Shown: positions 46,035 to 58,086 of the stretch, one piece after another
How positions within the stretch are numbered: position 1 is the first letter of the stretch
How the letters are laid out: every line of letters starts with the position of its first letter
Assembly (NCBI GenBank): GCA_963971225.1
Contig: OZ020269.1
Location: 18,350,921 to 18,414,920 of the forward strand
From: Melieria omissa
Taxonomy: Eukaryota > Arthropoda > Insecta > Diptera > Ulidiidae
Reading direction: 5' to 3'
DNA length: 64,000 nt
Notes under the pieces: generated by a model
Databases searched by the model: none
What the model was told of the DNA's origin: nothing
The model's input: only the letters and a program-made list of their open reading frames with translations
Program-made: the position numbers and the translations under genes

Positions 46035-47085
46035 GAACTGGCCACATGCAATTCATGAAGTATAACACGTTTCAACTTTATGATCACTTACGCCAAAAAA
46101 TATGCAAGGATCTACACTTTTCCAGTTATGTAATGAAAAATAATGGACAAATTAATGCAACAATGTTTTCAAAAAATTGAATATAAATTCTCATAATTCA
46201 TTCGATCCATTCGAATTCAAATTCGAAAGCAGGAAATTCAACTTTATGATCACTTACGCCAGAAAATATGCAAAGATTCACACTTTTCCAGTTATGTAAT
46301 GAAAAATAATGAACAAATAATGCAACAATGTTTTCAAAAAATTTAATAAAAATTCTCATAATTCGAATGAGTCTATTCGAATTCAAATTTGAAAGCAGGA
46401 AATTCAACTTTATGATCACTTGCGCCAAAAAATATGCAAAGATTTACACTTTTCCAGTTGTGTAATGAAAAATAATGGACAAAAATAATGCAACAATGTT
46501 TTCAAAAAATTGAATAAAAATTCTCATAATTCATTCGATCCATTCGAATTCAAATTTGAGAGCAGGAAATTCAACTTTATGATTACTTACGCCAAAAAAT
46601 ATACAAGGATTTACACTTTTCCAGTTATGTAATGAAAAATAATGAACAAATTAATGCAACAATGTTTTCAAAAAATTGAACAAAAATTCTGATAATTCGA
46701 ATGAATTCATTCGAATTCAAATTTGAAAGCAGGAAATTCAATTTTATGATCACTTACGCCAAACAATATGCAAGGATTTAACTATTTTCTAATTATCTCA
46801 TTATTAATTATGTTAAATACATGCAACATCGTGTTAAAAAAATGCAATAAGTAACAGCAAAAGTTTAGCTGAATATGCCAGAAACTCAAATTTAAATTTA
46901 AAAACAGAAAATGCAACTTTATGATCACTTACGCCAAAAAGTGTGCAAGGATTTAACTCGTTTCTAATTTTCTCATTATTAATTTTGTTAAATAAATGCA
47001 ACATCGTGTTAAAAAAATGCAATAAGTAAGAGCAAAAGTTTAAGAAATTAAATTTTATGAGTAATGACGCCAAAAAATATGCAAT
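46035..47085. repeat. Seven-unit satellite, about 166 bp per unit
   Basis: The block TTTATGATCACTTACGCCAA recurs with TGATCACTTACGCC starting at 46081, 46247, 46413, 46580, 46747, 46922 and (diverged) 47058. Spacings are 166, 166, 167, 167, 175 and 136. Each full unit also has ACACTTTTCCAGTTATGTAA, AATGCAACAATGTTTTCAAA and a dyad-like CATTCGAATTCAAATT. The first four or five units are very alike; the last two are diverged, as is usual for array edges. Function unknown. Confidence 0.93.
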
Positions 47086-47089
47086 ATTT

Positions 47090-49046
47090 CCAGATAACTC
47101 TCAAACAATGGGACCAGTTTAGTCTTTTTGAGGCATCGTCTTCAATATAGACCACGAATACTCATCTAAAGTCTGGTCTAAGTAAAAGGGAGTGAAACTC
47201 TGTGGTGTAAGTATGACTTTTAAAAAAATTCCAAAGCGTAAAAATTGCATTCATCTCAATAATTCATCTCAATAACAATAACTCATCTCAATAACACCGA
47301 AGCTTTTTCATATTTAACTGATTTCAGTTATTTCCCATTGTTATAACTTTTCCACGAATAACATTTTCAACTCACTGGTGCTCAACATTTAATTCTCACC
47401 ACAAAAGTTTGCTGGAGATTCTTAAGTTAACTTATAAGTAAGTGCGCATGAACTTAATTATTTCCACCAGCATTTGCACAGCAGGTGCAAAGTTAAAGTC
47501 ATTCTCCCGCTCCACGCATTGCTCGTCACACACCAATGACTTTTCATATTTTCAATCAAAGTTCAAAGGTGATTTACATTGGTGAACTTTAACGTTGCAG
47601 GCGAAACAAGAACGCAAAGCATGCAAAACAAAAAAAGAGAACATTATAGTAAATACTGAAAACTAAAAGAATATAGACAAGAAGAAGAAGAAACAGAATA
47701 AGGTATGTAGTCAGGCAGACGTAACGCATCAACTGCACCTTCCCGTTTCCATCTCGCCGTCTGCAACTCAACTCCACTCCACTCCACTTACCGCCTCACC
47801 ACCACCAATGAGCGCCTTGCATTATCAACATTTTGTGCGCTACGCCAATGAGTTTTTCATTTTTCATCTGTTTCTTTGTTTATGCTTGTCAATTTTTTGT
47901 GTTGATATTTTTGTTAGCTTTTATTTTCAATTTTAATTTCTGCTTCTGCTCGATGCGATTTACTTGTTTTTCTTTTTTGTTCAACGACGTGCGCTGCAAT
48001 GTCAGGGGATGCGCTGCGCTGCAATGCGATACACCAAACAACTGTAATGTTGTTGTTGTTGTTGCAACTATTTGTTGTTGTTGTTATTTTGATGGTGCCG
48101 CAGCGCACCCTTGCGCCGCGCCGGAAGTACTTAAGCGCAACGCAAGGTATTTCCTGTTTTTGTTTTTCAACAACTTCGCAGCGAGTCTTTTCTATCCGCA
48201 ACTTCTGCTCGCCATCACCACTCGTGTTGCACTGCGTTTTCAATGCTACTCCTGATGTTAATGTTGTTGTTGTTGTTGTTATAGTCACTGCTTGTTATCT
48301 TGTTGTTCGCAATACGCTTTTTGCGTATTGACGCAAATTTCAATGAGCAGTGCAGCAGCAGCAACGGAAGAAGCCGCCAACAGCGGCGAGCGTCGCATCT
48401 CGCAGCCAGATACTTGAAACTTGTGCAGCGAGCGTGGCGTTGGGTAGGGTTTGGAACATTAAAAGGAATCAAAAGAGCACAGTGCCAACTGCCTTTCAGC
48501 AGAATGAGCGGGTGGGAGGGTGGTGGTGAACAGGGGGTTGGATGCGCCTTGTTGACAGTGGCAGCACTTTAAAAGTTCTCGCTTTGCTTTTTTCCAAATC
48601 TTTTTCATTGCAATTTTAAAAGTTTTCTTTTCGACTTAATTTTATTTCAAGTAATAGTAATGGATACTTGTATTGTACGTATAGGTAAATATATATGTAT
48701 GCAAAATATATGCAAAGTTTGGATGTGCATGAATGCATCGGTGTGCAAAGTGGATAACTGGCAGTTCCGGGCCTGTGGAAACTTAAGAATGCTTGTCAGC
48801 GCTCTGATACATGTTTCCAGCGGAGAGAAGAAATATCTGGTAGTGCGCCTAAAGTTATGCTATAGCGTAGCATGCATTTTCAATACGAAAAAAAACTGCT
48901 AATTAGTTTAAATTTATTTATTCAATATTTAATTGTAAATGATTTCGTTGCTGCCACTACGATCTATTTGAACTGAACTTGGCTAATTTGTCAACAAATA
49001 GCAATGTCTTTCGTTGTTTTCGAGCGTCTCTTTTTGGCATCAATGA
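47090..49046. other. Unique noncoding DNA
   Basis: TTG/CAA runs at 48,048-48,085 and 48,258-48,280. GC-richer at 47,960-48,560. Frames on both strands (47833-48255 plus, 47914-48288 minus) mirror those repeats. No gene recognised. Confidence 0.5.
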
Positions 49047-49048
49047 TA

Positions 49049-50334
49049 CGAGGGTTGAAATTTATATTTTTTCAAAAAGGATGAAAATGCACTTTGTTAT
49101 CATCAAAAATGGTTTGATTACTTTTCAAGATATTCCTCTTGAATATTTATACACTTTTGAACGCACTCAAACCAATCATCGAAGCTGTTTTTCCACTCCA
49201 ATTGAGACACCTCCAAAACATGGTTTTTGAATGCTTCAGCAGCATCTTCTGGCGATGAAAATCGTTGACCACGCAATTTTTTTTTATGTGCAGAAATAAA
49301 AATAAGTCATTGGGTGCTGAGCTGTATGACGGATGACCCATTAAATCGATGCTTTGGTCGATCAAATAGACGTTTGTTTGAGCCGATGTGTGATAACGCG
49401 CATTGTTCTGGTGAAGAATGATTCGGCGTTGGCGGTTGTTTTTTCATATTTCATTGAACACTTCCGTCAAACAAATTGTTGTGTACCACTCAGAATTGAC
49501 GGTTCTTCGTTGCTCCAATGGCATAGTAGCCACATGACCAATTTTGCCGAAGAAACAGACGACCATTTTCTTCGATGTGTTGCGGCCCGAAAAGATTTTG
49601 TTGGATTTGTCTCGTCTTGGAAGACCCACACGGTCGATATCTGTTTTTCTTCGAGCTCATATGCATATATCCATGATTCGTCACTTGTCACGATCTTAGA
49701 AACATCTTTCGAAGTACCGCGATCGAATTTTTCCATCATTTCTTTGTACCAATCGGCACGAGCCTTTTTTTGACCGATTGCCAAATTATGCGGGATCCAA
49801 CCAGAACAAATCGTTCTGGCAGCTAAATGTTCATGCAATATCGAATACACCGACTTGGAACTAACGCTCAAGGACGCCTCTTTCTGACAGTATGCCACAT
49901 GACGATCTTTCGTTATCAGTTCAGGCATAGCATCGATGGTTTCTGGCACAATGACCGATTTTGGACGACCTTAACGAAATTCGTCCTGGAACGAACGGCG
50001 ACCACGCTTGGAATCCTTAAACCAGTTATAAATTGTCTTGAGGGTTGGTGCTTTATCACCAAATGCCGAATGAAGGCCATCGAAGCACTGTTGTTGAGAT
50101 AATTCATTTCGGTAATCGTAAAAAACAATTGCTGAAAATTTTTCACGAGTTAAATCCATTTTTTGACCGAGATGAATTTTTCAAGTCAGTGTAATCAACA
50201 CAAATAGCGCTTGAACATCAAAATGTACTAAGCACGTTTATGGTACAAAATTACAAACTTTTCAATGGCAATGTCAGATTTTTCGAAAACTTACTAGACC
50301 ATCCCTATTGAAAAAATATAAAACGCAGCCTACG
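49049..50334 (-). mobile_element. mariner element, full length (1,286 bp), inactive
   Basis: Bounded by TA at 49047-49048 and 50335-50336. The left end reads CGAGGGTTGAAATTTATATT and the reverse complement of the right reads CGTAGGCTGCGTTTTATATT. The identical core TTTATATTTTTTCAA within both ends marks the inverted repeats. Length is standard for mariner, so the element is complete, but its transposase is dead. Confidence 0.9.
49100..50159 (-). pseudogene. mariner transposase (D,D34D type), inactivated
   Basis: Starts at an ATG (50159) reading MDLTREKFSAIVFYDYRNEL. A helix-turn-helix region follows in about the first 60 codons (ending KRGRRSFQDEFR). The next frame gives PETIDAMPELITKDRHVAY and WIPHNLAIGQKKARADW, then VTSDESWIYAY (first catalytic Asp). 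A frameshift near 49,620 leads to MVVCFFGKIGHVATMPLEQR. The second catalytic block reads LHQNNA where mariners have an Asp, so that residue is replaced by Asn. A third block, GHPSYSSAPNDLFLF, keeps Asn-Asp but has lost two residues. At least three frame breaks plus the lost Asp make it non-functional. Confidence 0.9.
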
Positions 50335-50336
50335 TA

Positions 50337-52579
50337 GAAAAAAAAAAAAACTACTGCCACACTTCAAAGTTGATTTTGATCTAAAATTTTTTTAAAAACT
50401 CAGTAATCATCCCTTTGATTTACATGCCACAAATCGCATGTTCGTGTCATCATTTCAAACATCGTTCAATGCTCAATGCAATTTGGCCGCAATTGCACTG
50501 CAACAACAACACACATCAAACTGACCCACACTTATGGCGCAAAATGAGCCGCACTCGAGTTTAATGAGCTCTCACGCCCATAAATATGCAACGATTGCAA
50601 TTATTTAACACTTTTCGCGCCATTCCAAATGATTGCACCTCAACATGCCACAATTTTCAATGCATTGTGGCATGCAACAACAACAACAACAATAACACAT
50701 TGACGCAAAACAATTAATTTTATGAAATGAAAATGTTTCATATTGCAAATGATGTGCGAATTCCATTCGCTTTCAACGCGCCAATTTGCCGCCGGTGCTT
50801 ATAAAAGACTGAAAAAAAATTTTTTTTAATAATAAATTAAATAAATAATAATACAAAAACAAAATTATATTTTTTTTATATTTTCGTTTTGATTGCGAGT
50901 TTGCAAACTACAGTCAACGTACATTTTTAAGTGCTGTAACGCCATAAATTCAATTAATTACCAACATTTTCTGGCAGCCGTGCAAGGAGAGACTAACGAA
51001 TTACAACTACAACAATGGGTATGAGTGTGTGGTGTACGTGTACGTGTGTGTGTAGGTGTTGAATTGCGGCAAATGATTTATGTGCAACCGCATTAAGCGG
51101 AAAAGTGAACGCAACAGCAGCAGCGGGTGGCAGCGGTGTTGCAAAGCGTGCAACATGAAGCGAGCAGCGCAGCAAAATCTCAGCCACAGTGACAGTGCCA
51201 GCGACATTCCTAGTTAATTTACGCATTAAAAAGTTTTGCATTGCGACAACAACAAAAACAATTTACACTCCTTGTCACACATTTTCTAAGCTCCGTTTTG
51301 GAGTTGGAAGTAAAAAAAAAACCAAAAATTAATAGCATAAAATTTTCGACATTACAAAAATGTGCATATTTCATATGTGTGTAACATGAAATGATGTTGT
51401 TTTTATTGTAATTGTAGGTGTTTTTGTTGTTGTTTTTGTAATTGTAAGTGTTGTTGTTATTGTTGTTGCTGTGAATGATAGCAAGCAAGCGAGACGCAAA
51501 CTGGCATTTAAGTGAAATCTGCGCAAACCGCTGCCTTCCACAATGCCTACTTTGCTTTCTGACGCCTCTACCAACCAACTGTGCGGCATCTCCGTTACCG
51601 CGCGCAAAAATTTTCAAACTCCCACAAACACACACACATCTTCTCACACCTCCCACTGTTGGCCAAAAAAGCAAAAGTTTTAAAGTTATCAAATGTATTT
51701 TGCTATGTGTCTGCGTGTATAAACCGCATTACCACACTTCCTAACACACACACACACACATTTGCAATCGCACCAACACTTGCACATTGAGCAAACACAC
51801 ACACACATCCATACGTAGGAACAATTTTTTTCACACAGCAACCGCTCGCTTTTTTGGCATTGTTTTAGCTGCCGCTACATTTCAGTTTTGGCTACGACGA
51901 AAACTTTTCTGCTTTATGGCCTTTTATGCGTGTTCAGAAAATTCACCACCAACACCAACACCGACTCATACACACACACACATGACACTTGCACTTACCA
52001 CCATCCAACCAGGAAGCCAGCCAACCGATCGTGTGCAAAAGTTTCGCCCAGCCAAGTTTTGAATTATGCGTGAAAGTGGCGAGAAAAACAAAATCCCCAC
52101 ACGCCTCCGCTGTCCGCAGTGCTACACATACAACAAAAAAGTCACTCCGAAAGAGAAAATTATGCCATCACAAGTGGCGACAGCGACAGTGACAGCTTCA
52201 GCCAACCAACCAGCCAGCCAGCCAGCCAAGTGGCAAGTCATTTCACTTACTTACTTGCCACCTTTCTGCCAAGAGGGATGCAATGTTTGGGGGCAGAAAG
52301 AATACTTACATGCAAACATGTACCTACACACTTGTAATATCTGTATGTCTGTATGTTTGTATGTGTGTGGCAGTCATGTAGTAGTAAGTGGGTGTGAAAC
52401 TAAGAATTTTGTAATGTTTTTGGTTTTTGCTTGATTGAATTTTATTTGTGTACTTTACCATTCAATTTTTACGCCAACACATTGCAACTGTTTTACATAC
52501 AAAGACAGAGGCGCACAAAACAAGGAGCTAAAAAGTGAAAAGAAAAATTCTTCCAAAAAAACTGTTCAAAACTGTTTAC
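50337..52579. other. Unique noncoding DNA with microsatellites
   Basis: CAA at 50,678-50,692, GT/GTAC (51,020-51,055), TTG (51,425-51,470), CA (51,622-51,636; 51,745-51,762; 51,796-51,808; 51,968-51,981), GCCA (52,208-52,226). 50,400-52,430 is mostly non-repetitive and GC-richer. Small frames on both strands, none with domains. Confidence 0.5.
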
Positions 52580-53305
52580 AAGAAAAGAAAAGAAAGATGA
52601 AATTTCAATTGAATCGAAAAAATTAACTAAAAACATAATTAATAATTTGTTGAATCGAAAAAAGTTCAACTAAGAAATCTTCTAAATTCTTTAGAAATAC
52701 TAAAAAAAACCTATTTGGACAAAACCAACGATGTTTTAAAAGCAAATTAGGCCTAAAACATCTTTAAAAGAAATGAAAAAAGATTAAATTTCAATTTTAA
52801 TCGAATTAAAATTAACTAAAAACGTAACCAAAAATTTGTTGAATCCAATGAAATTCCACTAAAAAGTCTTCTAAATTCTTTAAAACTAAAAAAAAAAACC
52901 GATTTGTACAAAACTGCCACAGAATGATTTGCAAAAGGCAACACAAATTTTGTATTATAATAAAATTTGTTTATATCTGTTTACCCATTTGGTACCTTTG
53001 ATTCGTTAACGAATCATTGCAGTTAGTAATGTTTGCAATTTTTTTATTACGAAAAACTTCTGTAATCTATGTTTACACTTTTTATATTAAACTTAGATCT
53101 CTATTGACTTTCTCATAAAATATTGTTTTGTCATGCCACGCCTTTTATATTAGAGATGGGCGGGCATTGAAAAACAAAACTCATATATAGACTTTTTTAA
53201 TTCCTAAAAAACAATAACCAGATTTGTACAAAACCGACCGAATGATTGGAAAGACAAAATTGATAGTTTTGTATTACAATAAAATTTGTTTAGATCTGTT
53301 TAAAT
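52580..53305. repeat. Diverged local tandem repeats
   Basis: A block with AAATTTCAAT, TTAACTAAAAAC, AATTTGTTGAATC and TCTTCTAAATTCTTTA occurs at about 52,595-52,705 and 52,790-52,890. A second block, GATTTGTACAAAAC...AATAAAATTTGTTTA, occurs at about 52,900-52,985 and 53,220-53,300. Confidence 0.65.
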
Positions 53306-55255
53306 GGTCACAGAGGCCAAATGTAAAAAAAAATGTTAAAAAATCAAATTTCAAACGCCATCATCGATCTTGCTCAAACTAAATTTTTAGTGCCTTTACT
53401 CAACTAATTCGCTTTTCAATTACAAACATTTTAAAATAAAAACCTTTCTCAAAATACTGGTACGAAATGGGTTTAAAATAATGAAATATTTGTTGAAATT
53501 CTTTCATCATTGTGTTTAATATTTCTATTTATTGTCACTTAATGACCAATGTTGACTCTCGTAGCGTTTCGCTAGTCCCAATCAACTCTGACAATATGCC
53601 AAATTTTTTATAAAAATTTTATTTTCCAATTAATTCTGTCCTTGTGCTGTTTTATATTAATCCTGCTGTAGACTTTAGACTTGGAATCAAACTAAAGTCT
53701 CGCACTTGGATCAATACACACAAAGATGTTTGCCAACTTCAGCTTCGGTCAGAGTAAAAATCTAAGTTTATCCTATCAAACCGTTCGTCAGACCTAAAAT
53801 TAGATCGTCAACATGACTAGAGACGAGGTGTTTCTCGCTCAAACATGGCGTCTGCATGCGCATTCAAAACAAATTATGTAGTCTGTAACATATTTTAGAG
53901 AGATGTGCCTCTTTCTGACTTCCACAGAGCGCGCTCACAATGTCTACGAGCGAAAAGTGCTTTCATTTTCATGTAATCCCTTTGAACTTAATCAAAAAGT
54001 GGCTTTTTTTAAGGAAGAATTTATGAACACTTGACTTGAACTCACCTTACTTGACTCAAATTTTCCCACAATTGCATTGCTTGACTCATTTCCTTCTTAT
54101 TACTTTATCAGCCAATTCTAATTCTCGAATTGTCTTAAAGTTGTGTTCTCCAAGAGTGGGAGACGCAAATGAGAGAAAACGGAAATGTTGACCGGGCAGC
54201 CGGAATACACTTTACGGTGGTACTATCTACAAATTATAAAAAAATTTAAATTATTTTTTAAATTTATTTAAAATAAATATATGTATATAATTAAATAATA
54301 ATATTTCTTAAATTATTAAATTATTCCTAAATACATAAAATAAAAAAAGCAACGCGAGCAAGAGGGTTTTTTTGGGTTCAAAATCGACCAATATTTTAGG
54401 TGGTTGCACATAGTATTTCGCCTAAAAAGTTGTGTACGAAACCGTTCCAAAATGAAATCCAACTATCCACCCCTAAACCCCACACCCCCCCTGGTAAGAA
54501 AATATTCACTTATTTAGCAATTTGTACAACTGGACGAAAATCGTTTCCCAAAAATTTATTTTTCATTATTCGATCGATCGATCTTATCACTCAAAATCTA
54601 TCTGCACCCATGTGTCTCTTTGCTATACAACATATATATATATTGTACATGCTTATATGTATATGTATATTATGTACTTTTGTATATACATGTATACTAC
54701 TTACATATCTATAGCATATACGAGTATAATTAAGTTGCCATGCATTTATTTTCAGCTACTTTGCCATTTGGGTGAACTTTTCATAGACTCCGCAAACAAT
54801 TTTCGTAAATGTGGTTTTAGCAGCTTTTGGGCCACTAGCAATTAAGCCGCAGGCTGCTGTGCCTGACATACAAAAACAGAGAAAACACTTTTGAAGGTTC
54901 TTTTCTGGTTTTCACAGTTTCCAACAAATATTCCGCATCATCTGGCTGACTCTTGTTGCAAGCTGGCAGTGGGAAATTTAATTATAAGAAATATAATTTC
55001 GTCTATACGCGGAGCTAGGAGAGTTAAAATTTGATTAATTAGTTGAATAGAACATATGATTAAAACAAACTAAAGTTGTATTCCTTAGTTACTGTGAAAT
55101 TTTTTATGTAATTAAAAATTCAAATTGATTAAATTTGTTTATTGTTTTTTATTTACTATTTTTAGTAGTTATTTTATTAGTTACTGTGAAATTTTGGTTT
55201 ATTTATACAAATTTATTAATATTATCTTTTTTATTTACTATATTTATTTATTTAT
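53306..55255. other. Unique AT-rich noncoding DNA
   Basis: Contains TATA/TATG-rich DNA at 54,628-54,700 and one dispersed-repeat copy at 54,421. No gene recognised. Confidence 0.5.
54405..54465 (+). repeat. Dispersed repeat, copy 2 (AAAAGTTGTGTAC family)
   Basis: TAGTATT, then CCTAAAAAGTTGTGTACGAA, then TTCCAAAATGAAATCC. The same order and near-same spacing occur on the minus strand at 10,540-10,620. Confidence 0.55.
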
Positions 55256-55261
55256 TTTATT

Positions 55262-55836
55262 TTATTTTCTTTTATATTATTTAATTTTATTTTATTTTAT
55301 TTTATGTTATTTTATGTTATTTTATTTTATTTTATTTTATTTTATTTTATTTTATTTTATTTTATTTTATTTTATTTTATTTTGTTTTATTTTATTTTGT
55401 TTTATTTTATTTTATTTTATTTTATTTTATTTTATTTTATTTTATGTTATTTTATTTTATTTTATTTTATTTTATTTTATTTTATTTTATTTTACTTTAT
55501 TTTATTTTATTTTATTTTATTTTATTTTATTTTATATTATTTTAGTTTATTTCATTTTATTTTATTTTATTTTATTTTAGTTTATTTCATTTTATTTTAT
55601 TTCATTTTATTTTATTTTATTTTATTTTATTTCATTTTATTTTATTTTATTTTATTTTATTTTATTTTATTTTATTTTATTTTATTTTATTTTATTTTAT
55701 TTTATTTTATTTTATTTTATTTTATTTTATTTTATTTTATTTTATTTTATTTTATTTTATTTTATTTTATTTTATTTTATTTTATTTTATTTTATTTTAT
55801 TTTATTTTATTTTATTTTATTGTATTTTATTTTATT
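55262..55836. repeat. (TTTTA)n satellite array
   Basis: About 115 TTTTA units with scattered single-base variants (TTTTG, TTTCA, TTATG) in the left half. The right half is nearly perfect. The long Phe/Ile/Leu/Tyr frames across it are not genes. Confidence 0.95.
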
Positions 55837-55859
55837 TATTTATTTTTTTTCTTTTAGAG

Positions 55860-57429
55860 GACTCTTCCATCTTACAAGATTCTGGGCTGAAACTTATGAA
55901 AAACACAAAACAGTCTTTATGTTATTGTTGTTGTTGTTGTTGTTGTTGCTATACCATGACTTATTTCATAACTTAAATTACTATCAGCTGAGTCGACATT
56001 CCTTATCGACTATACTTGGTCCTTTTCTTTCTCAACTCCTGATACTACATACATATGTACTATTGTTATTGTTGTACTTTGTTTATTCACTTTAATGTTT
56101 ACTGTTATCCCGACAATCCTTTGTTATTGTTATTTCTGCCAAATAGTTTTGTTTTAATTTGAACTGCTGTGCTACTCAACCCAAAATCTTAATTGCTGCT
56201 AGTGTTGTTGCTGTTGTGGTTGTTGTCATATCCAACAATGGCAACATGGCAACATAAATCAAATCGAATGCCAGCCCAACCACATAATAAAGCGTGAAAT
56301 TATGCGAATTAACTCGTTGAAAGTGACGCCATTTTGTTGCTGCAATTCGGAGTCATCGTTCGCTGATGTTGTCAGCCATCCAGCCAACCAGTCAATTCGC
56401 CAACCAACCTCTCAGCGTGTGCAGCAGTGCAAGTGAAGCGTCATCTGTAATAAAAGTCACAACCACAAACAATGACAACGACAACAACAACAACAAAACA
56501 CTAGTATTAACATTTGTGGCATCGTCGTTAGCATCAACAGCATCAACATTGAAATCATCATCATCAACAACAACAACAACAACAACAATAACAACAACCA
56601 CAACAAAAACACAATCAACGTGTACTCATCATCGGTGACGGTCGTTCGCCGTCACCGACGCGCATGTTTTGCTCTACAAGCGCTGAATGACATTTCGCTG
56701 GCAGCCAACACACACAATTGTTTTTGTAGTGGTGTTGTTTGTTATTGTAGTTATGATTGTAACGATGTTTTTGTTGTTGCTTGCTGCTGCCACTGTTGAT
56801 AGCCTCAATTAAGTCGGAAATGTCAAAAAGTTATGACTTGACAGTTTGTTTGTTTATACGTTTTCAGCAACGTGTATCTGTATGTGTTTGTTTGTTTACT
56901 TTACTTGACAGTGTGCGTGTGTGAGTATGAATGTGAGTGCGAGTGTGTGTGTGTGTGTGTGTATATTTGGCTGCGTGAATTACGCACTTTATAACGTTCG
57001 TTAAAACCGTCGCTAGTTTGGCTTGTTTTCCCTATTTTACTGTTTTCATTCGCTGCCGTTGTTGGCCACAACAGCTCGTTATCATTGTTGCTGTTGTAAG
57101 TGGTTTGTTTTGTTATTGTGTTGCGGTATATCGCTGCCATAAACTGTCGCTCATTTCGGTATGAAATGGCTTTAGTAAATGGCCGGTTTGGCAAAGTTGC
57201 AAATTTCCAAAACATCCAGCAAAATTCAACATTCAATCATAGTTGGCCTTCAATTGCAGCTCTTCTTCAGTTCGGTTATGGGCTTTCTGACCCATATTTG
57301 TGTGCATCAAGGATGCGAAATGTAGGTGAAATTCATTTAAATGGCATTGTGCAATTGTGGGTTTTAAAAATTGTGTTAAAAATTGGTGATAGTTTTCACT
57401 TTAAAGTTAAAGAAGGCTGCCTATAATTT
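55860..57429. other. Unique noncoding DNA with microsatellites
   Basis: TTG at 55,924-55,949, CAA at 56,476-56,496 and 56,560-56,600, GT at 56,944-56,963. GC-richer at 56,160-57,280. No gene recognised. Confidence 0.5.
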
Positions 57430-58030
57430 CCTTCTAACAGTTACAGAGTCTCGTCTGCTTTTGAAGCTAAGTTTTCTGTTAAAAAATCCTCAACTCTTCA
57501 TTCCAAAGAATGTTATACTCACTGCTTATCACATGGATCACAAAACCCAGCAGAGATCAAACTTTTTCAAAATGCATCGCTGTTCAATGTCCTTTATGTT
57601 TCTGCACCATTTATCTGGCCCTCTAAGTCCATCTGATTAGATTCCATTTTCAAAAATACTGCTTCAAATACTTTAAGAGTCTCCTCTGCCTTTAGAGTTA
57701 AGTTCCAAGCTTAAAAAACCTCTGAAGCACCAAATCAACCTTTCATTCCAAAAAATGCAAATAATCTGTGCTCATCACATGAATCACAAAACCCAACAGC
57801 AAATCTTTTGAATACATCCAAACAATTTCAAAATTTCCGTTTTTCAAAGTCCTTCAGGTTTCTGCAGCATTTGTCTGGCTTTCGTTAACACCAGATCCAA
57901 TCGATTAGATTCCATCTTCAAGAATGCTGTTCCTTTTTCCCCTCAAATACTTTTTAGACTCTTCTCTGCCTTTGAGGTTAAGTTCTTTTCTTCAAAACCC
58001 TCTGAAGAATTGCTTATTCCCGGGTCATAC
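57430..58030. repeat. Three-copy diverged tandem repeat
   Basis: CTCTGCCTTTAGAGTTAAGTT-type blocks (about 57,440, 57,680 and 57,965) each precede CCTCTGAAG/CCTCAAC, and CACATGGATCACAAAACCCA recurs at about 57,529 and 57,775. Unit about 235-280 bp. Confidence 0.75.
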
Positions 58031-58086
58031 AGAAAAACAGAAAACACCTCATAAAGCGCAACGAGTGATGCAACACACACATACAC

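Noticed and set aside
55125..56095. Long Ile/Leu/Phe/Tyr frames
   Set aside because: Products of the (TTTTA)n array.
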